A DNA stretch of 47,566 nucleotides from Candidatus Saganbacteria bacterium. Its GTDB lineage: Bacteria > Margulisbacteria > WOR-1 > O2-12-FULL-45-9. The notes under the pieces were generated by a model, which was given only the letters and a program-made list of their open reading frames with translations, was not told the origin of the DNA and made no database searches. The stretch covers positions 1 to 47,566 of the forward strand of contig JACRKQ010000010.1 of NCBI GenBank assembly GCA_016219705.1. The letters run 5' to 3'. This document shows positions 1 to 9,278 of the stretch, piece after piece (positions within the stretch are counted from its first letter, which is position 1; every line of letters begins with the position of its first letter). The position numbers and the translations under genes were made by a program.

Positions 1-698
<698 letters not shown>

Positions 699-708
699 TT
701 ATTTTTAA

Positions 709-737
709 ATTATAGCATCGATTTATTAGGGTTGCAA
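709..737 (-). promoter_or_regulatory. Sigma70-type promoter of gap, sharing its -35 with the divergent promoter
   Basis: On the minus strand, -35 TTGCAA (737-732), a 17-base spacer and -10 TATAAT (714-709). The start point would be near 702, giving a leader of roughly 34 bases that contains the AAAGGGGAG ribosome-binding site of gap. TTGCAA is its own reverse complement, so the same six bases serve the plus-strand promoter. Confidence 0.7.
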
Positions 738-759
738 ATTTCTGGTAATTCTTTATAAT
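732..759 (+). promoter_or_regulatory. Sigma70-type promoter of the 773 unit, leaderless
   Basis: On the plus strand, -35 TTGCAA (732-737), a 16-base spacer and -10 TATAAT (754-759). The expected start point near 766 leaves only about 7 bases before the ATG at 773, and no Shine-Dalgarno sequence fits there. The -35 box is the same six bases used by the gap promoter. Confidence 0.68.
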
Positions 760-772
760 ATATTTAATAATA

Positions 773-1780
773 ATGGAACGAAAATTATTGTTCACGTTTT
801 TATTTGTCTTATTGCTCCCCTTTTACGCTTGCGGTTGGAACCAAATCAATATTTCTTTTTCTCACCCCGCCAACACCCCCTACTTCATCGGACAACCGGA
901 ATGCAACATCGACGGAGAAGAATTCACCACCATCATTTTAAGGATTAAGGCGGAGAGAGGCGGTCCGGCGAGACTATTTTGGGCGACAAATTTTGATCCA
1001 AAAATGAATGAGCCCAAAAGCCTCTCTTTTTCGATCGACAGCTCAAATGACTTTAAAGAATATGCCTTTAACCTGCGCCGGCAGAATCCTTATTGGACGG
1101 GCTTTATCGGACAGGTTCTGATTTTTCCGGACGAAACAACTGAAGGGCTTGAAATCAAAGCGACAGCAATCCATGACGATATAATAACCAATCTTAAATC
1201 CGGCTGGCGGGAATTTTTTGTTTTTGAAGCTCCTCAATTGCGGTCGGTTAATTTTATCTATGGGCCAAAGGTTAATGGGGTTTCTATGAATTTATATCTC
1301 TATTATTTAGCGATCATTTCAGCGGCATTTATTTTATTAAGCGCGTTCATTAAGTCTCAAAATATAGCTGTCGCTCTAAAACTTGGCGCCAAAAAGACAA
1401 TTATAATTTGTTTGTTTTTATGGCTGGCCCTGGATGCCCGGATTTTATTGGACCAGGCTCGGACAGTCCGGCTTGATTTCCAGACATTTTACGGCAAAAG
1501 CCTCGAGGAAAAAAGAGCGGCTATCACCTTGGGGGATTATTATGATTTTTTAAAATTTGCTGACGCAAAAATACCGCGCGGCTCCGGTTTTAATCTCCTT
1601 TTTTTACCGCAATATTATTATTTGGAAAAAGCCAATTATTACCTATACCCGACGCATTATGATAAAAAAGGCGATTATGTCCTGGTATATAATGCAGACG
1701 ACCAGGCAGCTGATTATATAAAGGCTGGCTACAAAATTCTGGCCGTATACAAAAAAGGAGAATATATTTTAAAGAAATGA
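773..1780 (+). CDS. Membrane protein of unknown function with N-terminal signal sequence
   Basis: 335 residues, not recognised as a named family. Residues 1-21 form a hydrophobic signal sequence containing a cysteine (FYACG). About 150 polar, beta-rich residues follow that look extracytoplasmic. Two hydrophobic stretches come next (about 175-190 and 210-222), then a second soluble region rich in Tyr and Asp to the C-terminus. The stop overlaps the start of the next gene by four bases (ATGA), so it is probably co-translated with the GT-C type transferase at 1777. A role in handling a periplasmic sugar or polymer is inferred from neighbours only. The start is essentially leaderless; an alternative start could not be supported. 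Confidence 0.75.
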   Translation: MERKLLFTFLFVLLLPFYACGWNQINISFSHPANTPYFIGQPECNIDGEEFTTIILRIKAERGGPARLFWATNFDPKMNEPKSLSFSIDSSNDFKEYAFNLRRQNPYWTGFIGQVLIFPDETTEGLEIKATAIHDDIITNLKSGWREFFVFEAPQLRSVNFIYGPKVNGVSMNLYLYYLAIISAAFILLSAFIKSQNIAVALKLGAKKTIIICLFLWLALDARILLDQARTVRLDFQTFYGKSLEEKRAAITLGDYYDFLKFADAKIPRGSGFNLLFLPQYYYLEKANYYLYPTHYDKKGDYVLVYNADDQAADYIKAGYKILAVYKKGEYILKK

Positions 1781-3183
1781 TTGACTATTTCAAATTATTT
1801 TTTGCAATATTGTATCCGACTTTTATCGGGTTTGTTTTTTTATCCGTCTTTATTCCCAGAAAAGACGTTCTCTCGAATATGGAGAAGCTCGCTTTATCTT
1901 TTTTAATCGGCAGCGGCGGTTTATCCCTGGTTATATTCTTGCTTGGCGCCTGTAAAATCAAGCTGATCTTAGTAAATATTCTCATCGGATCCGCCATAAT
2001 CCTGGCGCCGCCCCTTTATCTAAGCCTTAAAAATAAAACACTGACCATTACCGCCTCGTCTTGGATCAAGATAAAAAAATTCACCTGGTTTGAATTGATA
2101 TTATTGGCTTTAATTTTCATCCGAGTTTCTTTCGTGCTTTTTGAAAATTTAAGCAAACCGGTTATAAGCGTTGACGCCTTTGCCAACTGGAGCTTGCGCG
2201 CCAAGGCTTTCTTTTTTGACAGCGGCTTGCTGTTAAACCAAAAAGGCGCCTTTTTCCTGGGCGGCGGAGCGGTTTTTTATCCGCTCAATATCCCACTTGT
2301 GGAAACATGGATTTTTAATGTTCTGGGTTATTGGAATGACGAGCTTATTAAAATCATATTTGGTTTGTTCTTTTTAGCGCTTATAACAATATTTTACAGT
2401 GCGATCAGAAGGGTTAGTGCCCGGCCGGTCGCGCTGTTCTCCACATATTTGCTTACCACGCTTCCGCTGCTTGTCCATCACGCCACTATTGAGTACGCGG
2501 ACTTTCCTCTTAGCGTATATTTTACCGCTTCGGCGCTATTTTTATTAAATTACTTTGATTCAAAAAACAACAAGTATCTTTATCTTTCCGCCATATTGGC
2601 CGGCATAGCCGCCTGGACAAAGACGGAAGGCGTCCCCTTATTGTTGATAAATCTAGTTGTACTTGGCATTTTCTATATCAGATCGAAACAAGAATTATTA
2701 GCGGCCGCTAAAAATATTTTTTATTATATTCTGGTGGCGCTGATCTTTAAGCTGCCATGGTCAATTTTTAATTGGGCCTATCATATCCCCAAAAGCATTT
2801 ATCAACAGATTGAATATGAAAAAATATTCATCAATCTTGATCGCCTGCCAGTAATTTTAAGTTATTTTTACAATAAAATGTTCTTCTACGGCCATTGGAA
2901 CATTGCCTGGTTTGTTTTTGTCGTTGTCTTAATTCTCTCGTTTAATCGTTTAAAAGAGGCGCGGTTTTTTTATCCTTTCATTTATATTCTGTTATTCCTG
3001 CTGGCTTTTGGCACAATGTATTACATCACAGAAAATTATGTTTGGCTGCTGGATGGGACAACATTAAACAGAAATACCTTGCTAATCATGCCGCTGGTCA
3101 TATTTTTTATTGCCATTAACCTGCAAGATTTGCTTGCCCCGCCCCCATTGTCTGGCCAACCAAAAAAGAAAAGAAAAAAATGA
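1777..3183 (+). CDS. Multi-spanning membrane glycosyltransferase, GT-C/PMT (GT39)-like
   Basis: 468 residues with about ten or more hydrophobic segments from residue 5 to 450 and a very basic tail (KKKRKK). An acidic motif in the first large extracytoplasmic loop (SVDAFANWSLRAKAFF) occupies the place of the Asp/Glu motif that GT-C enzymes use to bind a polyprenyl-phosphate sugar. Further on, a KTEG segment (WTKTEGVPLL) recalls membrane mannosyltransferases. It overlaps its neighbours on both sides by four bases. The next gene is a DPM1-like transferase that could supply the lipid-linked donor. Acceptor and sugar cannot be read from the sequence; the family call is by architecture and moderate in certainty. 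Confidence 0.75.
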   Translation: MIDYFKLFFAILYPTFIGFVFLSVFIPRKDVLSNMEKLALSFLIGSGGLSLVIFLLGACKIKLILVNILIGSAIILAPPLYLSLKNKTLTITASSWIKIKKFTWFELILLALIFIRVSFVLFENLSKPVISVDAFANWSLRAKAFFFDSGLLLNQKGAFFLGGGAVFYPLNIPLVETWIFNVLGYWNDELIKIIFGLFFLALITIFYSAIRRVSARPVALFSTYLLTTLPLLVHHATIEYADFPLSVYFTASALFLLNYFDSKNNKYLYLSAILAGIAAWTKTEGVPLLLINLVVLGIFYIRSKQELLAAAKNIFYYILVALIFKLPWSIFNWAYHIPKSIYQQIEYEKIFINLDRLPVILSYFYNKMFFYGHWNIAWFVFVVVLILSFNRLKEARFFYPFIYILLFLLAFGTMYYITENYVWLLDGTTLNRNTLLIMPLVIFFIAINLQDLLAPPPLSGQPKKKRKK

Positions 3184-3881
3184 AAGCCCATCTTTTATCC
3201 ATCATCATCCCAGTTTATAACGAAGAAAGCCACATAGAAGAAGTCCTTGCCAAGATCAAGGCCGCAAAACTACCGGTCAATGTCGATCGGGAAATAATCA
3301 TCATTGATGATGGCAGCAGCGATCGGACGCCATATATTCTTAAAAATTTTATAGGGGATAAAAATATCATTGTCTATTCTTCGGCCTCAAATTCCGGCAA
3401 AGGAATGGCCATTAGGATCGGCATTACTAAAGCCCGGGGAGATATTATCCTTATTCAAGACGCAGACCTAGAATATAATCCTGATGAATACACAAAACTT
3501 TTAGCGCCCATCTTATTGGGACAAGCTAAAGTTGTTTATGGCTCACGATTTAAGGGCCATATTATCGGGATGCGTTTTGCTTATCGCCTGGCAAATTCAA
3601 TTTTAACGCTAATGGCGAACTTATTATTTGGCGCCAAGATTACCGATGAAGCTACCTGTTATAAGGTTTTTTTAGCTGAAGTTTTAAAAAATATTGAACT
3701 GAACTGCCGGCGCTTTGATTTTTGTCCGGAGATTACGGCCAAACTTTTAAAATCTGGTTATAAAATTCATGAGGTCCCGATCAGTTACAGATCGCGTTCG
3801 GTTGAAGAAGGGAAAAAAATCAGTTTGAAAGACGGTTTCTCCGCCGCCTGGACGTTAATAAAGTATCGATTTGCCAACTAA
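3180..3881 (+). CDS. Family 2 glycosyltransferase, dolichol/polyprenyl-phosphate mannose synthase-like
   Basis: 233 residues. The GT2 fold is clear: IIIPVYNEE at the N-terminus, the nucleotide-binding IIIDDGSSDRT, the metal-binding triad region IQDADLEYNPDEY and the YGSRF motif that follows in DPM1-like enzymes. There are no strong membrane helices, as in soluble DPM1-type enzymes that act at the inner face of the membrane. It would transfer a sugar from an NDP-sugar to polyprenyl phosphate, giving a donor for the adjacent GT-C protein. The ATG overlaps the previous stop (ATGA) and the next gene begins three bases after its stop, so it sits inside a four-gene operon. Confidence 0.88.
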   Translation: MKAHLLSIIIPVYNEESHIEEVLAKIKAAKLPVNVDREIIIIDDGSSDRTPYILKNFIGDKNIIVYSSASNSGKGMAIRIGITKARGDIILIQDADLEYNPDEYTKLLAPILLGQAKVVYGSRFKGHIIGMRFAYRLANSILTLMANLLFGAKITDEATCYKVFLAEVLKNIELNCRRFDFCPEITAKLLKSGYKIHEVPISYRSRSVEEGKKISLKDGFSAAWTLIKYRFAN

Positions 3882-3884
3882 CCA

Positions 3885-4442
3885 ATGAAAGATTTCAATA
3901 AAATCGATTTTCTTATTCAGAAAAGAAGAATTAAGCTAATAGAAAACTTTGTGCCGCCAAACTCCTATATTTTAGATATCGGTTGCGGCTATTATCCGCA
4001 AAACTTGATCAATCTACGCCAAAAGATTAAACAAGCCGTTGGCATTGACAAAGACATTCCTGACACAGTCTTAGCCCCTAACATCCGTTTTATCAAAACA
4101 GAGTTTAAAACAATAATCCCCTTGCCGAACAACGAGTTTGACTGCGTGTTAATTTTAGCCGTCTTGGAGCATCTTGATCATCCGCCGGAGATAATCCGTG
4201 AATGTTATCGGGTTTTGAAACCAGGCGGGAGAATAATTATCACCATCCCCACAAATTATTCTAAAGCGATTTTACTTATCTTGGCATATTTGGGTTTAAT
4301 TAGCAAAGAAGAGATCTTTGACCACAAACATTATTTTCGCAAAGAAGAGATCAATAAAATGCTGCTCCAGGCTAAGTTTAAAAAAATTATCGGCCGATCT
4401 TACAACTTTGGCATAAACGCGCTCTTTGTTTTTGAAAAGTGA
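3885..4442 (+). CDS. Class I SAM-dependent methyltransferase
   Basis: 185 residues of the Methyltransf_11 type. Motif I is ILDIGCGYYP (about residues 29-38), the acidic residue ending strand beta2 is in VGID, and VLEHLDHP and LKPGGRIIITIP are the post-I and motif IV/V equivalents. It is the last gene of the 773 unit, and its stop at 4442 meets the convergent GT-C gene (stop at 4446) with almost no spacer, so no separate terminator fits between them. It probably methylates a sugar or lipid intermediate made by this unit; that substrate is inferred from neighbours. Confidence 0.85.
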   Translation: MKDFNKIDFLIQKRRIKLIENFVPPNSYILDIGCGYYPQNLINLRQKIKQAVGIDKDIPDTVLAPNIRFIKTEFKTIIPLPNNEFDCVLILAVLEHLDHPPEIIRECYRVLKPGGRIIITIPTNYSKAILLILAYLGLISKEEIFDHKHYFRKEEINKMLLQAKFKKIIGRSYNFGINALFVFEK

Positions 4443-4445
4443 CCA

Positions 4446-6233
4446 TTAGAACTTCTCTCTCTTGTAAATTTTCGCCGTTAGCCCTAGGTCCGGAAACTCT
4501 TTGGCGGCGGCCAGTTTGATATATTTCCCTTTTAACATGGCTGGCCCGATTTCCAGCCAGCGTCGTTCCAGCCAATCTCCAGCCCTAGCATAAGGAGATT
4601 GAGAATCAACCTCTATATCAAGGAAATAATCAGATTGCCAGAAATTATTTTTAACCAGGGGAAGATCGTTGATACTAAATACAGGGGCTAACCACCCCTG
4701 GCCCTGAAAATGCCAGTAAATCACATATGGGCTTAATTCAGCAAAACTGATCATGGTTGAGATTGATTTGTTTTTTTCAATATTTGAACTAAAAAACGTT
4801 AAAACATCCTGGAAACTTGATTTTGGAGTGGTTTTAAAATCAGAATATATTGCCCCTTGCTCCATAGGATAAGTAAATGCCGGCCGTTTCGCTAAACCAA
4901 ATAAAAATGGCGGGGAAAATTTATTTAAACTTTCTTTATAAATAACAAACATTATCGATCGATTCGCAACTTCTTTAGTATATCTAGTTAGGCTTAAAGA
5001 ATCGGAAGCAACTAAAACAAGTAATAAGATGAAAACAAGAGCATAATTAGATGTGAATTTAAGAGATTTAACATAATCAAAGAATAGAACAACGAAATAG
5101 GCTAATAATAAGAAAACAAGCGGGCTGGCGGTTGATAAATACCTTTCTTGAATATTGTTCGATGAAATATAGCTTATAAACAATAAGTTGGTCCAAAACA
5201 ACAAAGATATAAGCCTTATCTTCTTGTCCTTAAAAAACCAAAAAGAGACAAATAATGAAAACAATAATCCTAATCCAATCCACAGCGAAAAAGTGTAGCT
5301 CGTAATAAGTGATTGCGTATAAAATATCATCGCCTTAATAAAACCAGCTATTGGAGAGAAAGAGGGATCAGACAAGCTCTGCGTTCTAAAAAGAACCCCC
5401 AAACCATATTTTCGCTCAAACGGCGGCATTGCCCACCACAAGATAAAAAGAGGCAAAAAACCGGCTATTATCAAAATATTATTTACAATCCAGGCAATTA
5501 GTTTGTTGTCATTGCTAAAAACAAGTGACAAAAGATTATTTTTAATCGCAACTTTTGGCTGTTTTTTGACATATTTATTCTGTTTTACCGGTTCAATTTC
5601 CGACGGTTTTTGATTTATTCCCCATAATAAAGAGAGCTGAAAAAGACCAACCCCAAAGATCAGTTGCAGCGCAAAATTTGATTTTGCCCAGTAGGCAATA
5701 CTTAGTAATGCCCCCAAACATAAATATTTCCATGCAGTTTCAATTAAAATAAACTTGATCATAAAATAGGCCAGTAACAATAGAATAAAAATTCCCAGCA
5801 TCTCCTGCATATTCACCGTAGCTAAATGCAATAAAATCGGCGAAGACAGAAATAGAGAAAGACCGATCAAACCAATAAGCCAGCCCTTTTCCTTAGAAAG
5901 TTTCCGTCCTATAAAAAAGACCAGGATGGAAGATAGAAAAAACAGCAAAAGACTCGAAGCCCTAGCAGAAGCATAAGAAAAACCGAACAAGCAGAGAAAT
6001 ATCCCGTCAAGCCAGGAATGGATCGGCATCCACAAAGCCTGGTTATTTGTGTGCTCCCAAAACATCCCCCAGTCCGACGTTCTTAAATCATTATATATCT
6101 GCATCCCGTATAAACCGTGATGTGATTCATCCCAGAGGAAAACATCCAGCGGCGAAAGAAATTGGAAATAAGCATATAGACATGCCAGCAAAGTTAAAAC
6201 CATTGCTATCAAGAAAGAATGTTTTTTAATCAT
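4446..6233 (-). CDS. GT-C/ArnT-like membrane glycosyltransferase, last gene of the gtr trio
   Basis: 595 residues from the ATG at 6233, which has an AGGAG site five bases upstream and overlaps the end of the GtrA gene. An in-frame upstream start at 6266 would add 11 residues and lacks comparable support. The protein has roughly a dozen membrane segments. The first periplasmic loop carries DVFLWDESHHGLYG, matching the D-E acidic motif of PMT/ArnT enzymes. A soluble C-terminal domain of about 150 residues follows. With the GtrB-like and GtrA-like genes just upstream it forms the classical serotype-conversion arrangement: GtrB makes the lipid-linked sugar, GtrA flips it, and the third protein adds it to the polysaccharide. 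The third component is always serotype-specific, so the sugar is unknown. Confidence 0.85.
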   Translation of the reverse strand: MIKKHSFLIAMVLTLLACLYAYFQFLSPLDVFLWDESHHGLYGMQIYNDLRTSDWGMFWEHTNNQALWMPIHSWLDGIFLCLFGFSYASARASSLLLFFLSSILVFFIGRKLSKEKGWLIGLIGLSLFLSSPILLHLATVNMQEMLGIFILLLLAYFMIKFILIETAWKYLCLGALLSIAYWAKSNFALQLIFGVGLFQLSLLWGINQKPSEIEPVKQNKYVKKQPKVAIKNNLLSLVFSNDNKLIAWIVNNILIIAGFLPLFILWWAMPPFERKYGLGVLFRTQSLSDPSFSPIAGFIKAMIFYTQSLITSYTFSLWIGLGLLFSLFVSFWFFKDKKIRLISLLFWTNLLFISYISSNNIQERYLSTASPLVFLLLAYFVVLFFDYVKSLKFTSNYALVFILLLVLVASDSLSLTRYTKEVANRSIMFVIYKESLNKFSPPFLFGLAKRPAFTYPMEQGAIYSDFKTTPKSSFQDVLTFFSSNIEKNKSISTMISFAELSPYVIYWHFQGQGWLAPVFSINDLPLVKNNFWQSDYFLDIEVDSQSPYARAGDWLERRWLEIGPAMLKGKYIKLAAAKEFPDLGLTAKIYKREKF

Positions 6234-6630
6234 TTGCGCTCCTGAAGGAAAATTTTTTATGCCCATAATAGCTAAAAATCACGTTAATAACAGTTAACCC
6301 CGCTAAAGCCCAAGGAGGCGATATTTTTAAAAGCTCCACCCCGATTGGCAGCAGCGCAAAATTTACGGCCAGGGCCGCTCCATAAACCAGGTAGAAACGA
6401 AGATACTCCTGCCAATAATTGCCGCGTGTCTTAAAAACAAAAATCTTATAGCCGATATAAGCGTTGGTTATGGAGAAAACATTGCTGATCACCAGCAAAA
6501 ATAAGTAGTGAATCTTCACTGATAGCAAGCAATAAAGGCCCACGAAGGTCAAATAGCCAAAAACGGTATTCCATATTCCAACCAACAGATAATTAATTTT
6601 CTCCTGATGCCGCTTGTACAATTGGCGCAT
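6226..6630 (-). CDS. gtrA: GtrA-family membrane protein (probable lipid-linked sugar flippase)
   Basis: 134 residues with four hydrophobic segments and the GtrA signature near the N-terminus (YLLVGIWNTVFGYLTFVGLY), plus NAYIGYKIFVFK in the middle and YYGHKKFSF near the end. GtrA-like proteins are thought to move undecaprenyl-phosphate-linked sugars to the periplasmic face. The ATG overlaps the stop of the GtrB-like gene (TAATG), and its own stop lies inside the first codons of the GT-C gene, so all three are probably translationally coupled. Confidence 0.9.
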   Translation of the reverse strand: MRQLYKRHQEKINYLLVGIWNTVFGYLTFVGLYCLLSVKIHYLFLLVISNVFSITNAYIGYKIFVFKTRGNYWQEYLRFYLVYGAALAVNFALLPIGVELLKISPPWALAGLTVINVIFSYYGHKKFSFRSAND

Positions 6631-7559
6631 TAAAAGTTTATGCGCTCCTTTTCGATCACCAACGGCCGCTTTTGGACCTGGGTATGGATCGAACCAATAT
6701 ACTCACCGATAATACCGATAAAGAAAAGCTGGACAGCAGAGAAGAAAAAGAGCCCGATTACCAGCGGAGCCATCCCAGCATCAAAATTATTCCAAAAAAC
6801 CAATTTGTAGATCAAATAGCCCAGCGCCACCACCACGCTCGACAGCGCCACCACAAAACCCAGCATTGTCGCCAGCCGCAGAGGGACCTTAGAATGATTG
6901 GTAATCCCCAGCATCGCCATATCGAAAAGGGTATAAAAATTATTTTTTGTTTTGCCTTTTTTACGCGTCGGCTGGACATACTCGATTTTGGCAACAGAAA
7001 ACCCTAAATCACTAATTAACCCACGAAAATAAGGATAGGGGTCATCAATCCTCCGTAACTCCTCTATAACTCGCTGGTCATAAAGGCCAAAACCGGTAAA
7101 ATTAGGAATCTGTTCAACTTCTGACAAATTACTGATTAAACGATAAAACAAATTTCGTATGGCAAACATCAACCGCGACTCCTGGCTCCCTTTTTTCACC
7201 CCAACTACAACTTTATATCCGGCTTCCCATTTCTTAATAAAATTATTGATCATTGTCGGAGGGTCTTGCAAATCAGCCGCCAAAGAAACGATAACATCTC
7301 CCTTGGCCTGTAAAAAAGCATGATAAGGGGACCGGATATGGCCAAAATTCCTCGTATTAACAATAATTTTAACTTTTTTATCCGTCGCCGCAATAGATTT
7401 TAAAATTTCAACCGTTTTATCTTTTGAAGCATTATCAATAAAAATATGCTCATAAGCATAATCTTTTAATTCGGAAAAAACAGCCTTAACCTGCAGGTAA
7501 ACTTCCGCAACATTGGCTTCTTCATTGAAACAAGGGGTAACGATACTAATTAATTTCAT
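6630..7559 (-). CDS. gtrB: GtrB-like polyprenyl-phosphate glycosyltransferase (GT2 with two C-terminal membrane helices)
   Basis: 309 residues. The N-terminal GT2 domain shows VTPCFNEEANV, IFIDNASKDKT, the nucleotide/metal motif VSLAADLQDPP (DLQDP is typical of GtrB/DPM3-like enzymes) and YFRGLISDLGF. Two strong membrane helices lie near residues 232-255 and 265-290, followed by the family's EYIGSIHTQVQKRP segment. It would load a sugar from UDP or another nucleotide onto undecaprenyl phosphate at the cytoplasmic face. The start overlaps the end of the cyclase-like gene by 14 bases and the stop overlaps gtrA. Confidence 0.92.
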   Translation of the reverse strand: MKLISIVTPCFNEEANVAEVYLQVKAVFSELKDYAYEHIFIDNASKDKTVEILKSIAATDKKVKIIVNTRNFGHIRSPYHAFLQAKGDVIVSLAADLQDPPTMINNFIKKWEAGYKVVVGVKKGSQESRLMFAIRNLFYRLISNLSEVEQIPNFTGFGLYDQRVIEELRRIDDPYPYFRGLISDLGFSVAKIEYVQPTRKKGKTKNNFYTLFDMAMLGITNHSKVPLRLATMLGFVVALSSVVVALGYLIYKLVFWNNFDAGMAPLVIGLFFFSAVQLFFIGIIGEYIGSIHTQVQKRPLVIEKERINF

Positions 7560-8619
7560 TTAAACCCTCCAAAACAGCTTTTACTTCCATTGCTTTCAAA
7601 TCATTAACCCGGATCATTTCATAATTATCTTTCATCATGATCAGAGCCAGATCATTACCAAGTCTCTTCTTGTCATTTTCCATCGCTCGAACAACATTAT
7701 TACTGTCGAATCTTATCTTATCAAGATTGATTTTTAAGAATGGAAATAAAATCTTCCTTCGTATATAAAGGCTATTTTCAATCGACAGCAAATTTCGGCT
7801 AACTGCCACAGAATTTGCCAAAATCATACCTAAAATAACCGCTTGACCATGAGAAATTTTAAAATTTGTAACCGATTCCAAGGCGTGGCCAAAACAATGC
7901 CCAAAATTGAGAATATTGCGTCGGCCTTGATCAAACTCATCTGCCTCAATATAACCTTTTTTAATAAACAAGGAACGATGAATGGCATTTGATAAAACAG
8001 ATTCTTCTCTCTTAAAAATATAAGGGATTTCTGTTAGTAGTTTGTTAACGGCCTCTTCCCCACCAATAAGATGCAATTTAACTAACTCCCCAACCCCACT
8101 AAAAAAAACATCATCCTCTTGGGTAGTTAAAAACCTCGTATTAACGTATATCTCATTAGGAGGATAGAATGTTCCCAGCAAATTTTTAAAGCCCTGATAA
8201 TTAAGTGAGGTTTTAGCTCCTATACAACTATCACATTGGGCCAACATAGTTGTCGGAACAAAAACCCATTTGATCCCTCTATATAACGTGGAAGCAACAA
8301 AGCCTGTTAAATCTTGAAGAATTCCCCCACCGATAGAAACCAACGCAGCATTTTTCTTAGCTGCCTGTTTTATCATTTCGTCATAAATTGGCCGCAAACC
8401 ATCCAACGATTTACAAGCCTCGCTAACTTCATAAACAAGAACGCTGTCTTTGGGGAGAACTGACAATAACCCTGCCCGATGGAACTTCCACACATTAGAA
8501 TCAATCACAAAAATAACATTCGGAATACTTATTAAATTACCTAGAAAGCCATCAGAATCATCAAAATCGACAAAATAATTTTTTATATTAGACTTTAATG
8601 GAATTCGCGTTAAAGACAC
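7546..8619 (-). CDS. 3-Dehydroquinate synthase-like sugar phosphate cyclase in a surface-sugar operon
   Basis: 357 residues from a GTG at 8619 that overlaps the SDR stop. The family pattern is complete: NAD-binding GGGILQDLTGF, VPTTMLAQCDS, GAKTSLNYQGFKNLLGTFYPP, and the zinc ligands seen as Glu in GVGELVK, His in ILNFGHCFGHALE and His in SHGQAV. Classical AroB enzymes have HGEAV at the last site; here Glu is replaced by Gln. The family converts DAHP to dehydroquinate (AroB) or sugar-7-phosphates to cyclitols (EEVS, DOI synthase and relatives). Lying between an SDR, an aldolase and glycosyltransferases and away from any other shikimate gene, it more likely makes a cyclic or ketose sugar building block than dehydroquinate. 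The reaction is inferred. Confidence 0.82.
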   Translation of the reverse strand: MSLTRIPLKSNIKNYFVDFDDSDGFLGNLISIPNVIFVIDSNVWKFHRAGLLSVLPKDSVLVYEVSEACKSLDGLRPIYDEMIKQAAKKNAALVSIGGGILQDLTGFVASTLYRGIKWVFVPTTMLAQCDSCIGAKTSLNYQGFKNLLGTFYPPNEIYVNTRFLTTQEDDVFFSGVGELVKLHLIGGEEAVNKLLTEIPYIFKREESVLSNAIHRSLFIKKGYIEADEFDQGRRNILNFGHCFGHALESVTNFKISHGQAVILGMILANSVAVSRNLLSIENSLYIRRKILFPFLKINLDKIRFDSNNVVRAMENDKKRLGNDLALIMMKDNYEMIRVNDLKAMEVKAVLEGLNEIN

Positions 8620-9278
8620 GTATAACCACCATCAATAACAATTGTTTGGCCGGTAATATAAGTATTATTGTCAGAACAGAGAAAAGAGATAAGTTTGGCA
8701 ACTTCCTTTACATCAGCTAACCTTCCCAACGGAATATTGGCAGTTATTTTTTTTATCTCCTCATCAGATAAATTTTTTCGCGTCAATTCCGTATCAACAA
8801 AGCCAGGGGCAACGGAATTTACCAAAATATTGTGGGGAGCCAACTCCACCGCCAAGGTGCGACTGAGGGCATTGAGTCCAGCCTTAGCCGCACCGTAAAT
8901 TCCTCTTTTGGGTTTTGCTACTACACTCCAAATAGAACTAACGTTCACAATTTTGCCATAATTTTGCTTTATCATGAGAGGAATAAGCCCTCTAATTAAT
9001 CTAACAGGAGAAAGGAAGTTAACCCTCATAATTTCTTCAATCTCTTTATCAGGCAAACTGGCTATTTCTCCCAGAGGATTAATGCCAGCGTTGTTCACCA
9101 AAACCGAGATCGGGATATTGATCTGCTTAATAAAGGCATCAATTGAAGCGTCTGAGGCAAGATCCAGCGTTCTACGAGATGGGGTTAATACGTCAAAACC
9201 ATCCTCAATCAGTTTAGCCGCAATTTCCTTACCAATACCTCTGCTTCCGCCAGTAACTAAGGCTCTCTTTTTATTCAT
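8610..9278 (-). CDS. Short-chain dehydrogenase/reductase (SDR, FabG-like)
   Basis: 222 residues from the ATG at 9278, which has a GGTGGGG stretch just upstream and overlaps the aldolase stop; a GTG at 9287 is a weaker alternative. Classical SDR features are all present: ALVTGGSRGIGKEIA (NAD(P) site), VNNAGINP, the catalytic Ser in VNVSSIW, YGAAK as YxxxK, and the C-terminal IDGGYT. The wide family acts on many keto or hydroxy substrates. Its position between the ThDP/aldolase pair and the cyclase suggests it reduces or oxidises an intermediate of the same sugar pathway rather than serving fatty-acid synthesis. Confidence 0.9.
   Translation of the reverse strand: MNKKRALVTGGSRGIGKEIAAKLIEDGFDVLTPSRRTLDLASDASIDAFIKQINIPISVLVNNAGINPLGEIASLPDKEIEEIMRVNFLSPVRLIRGLIPLMIKQNYGKIVNVSSIWSVVAKPKRGIYGAAKAGLNALSRTLAVELAPHNILVNSVAPGFVDTELTRKNLSDEEIKKITANIPLGRLADVKEVAKLISFLCSDNNTYITGQTIVIDGGYTCL

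Noticed and set aside
7546-8619. Calling the cyclase-like gene aroB
   Set aside because: The zinc-site motif differs (HGQAV), and the operon holds only surface-sugar genes, so a shikimate role is not supported.
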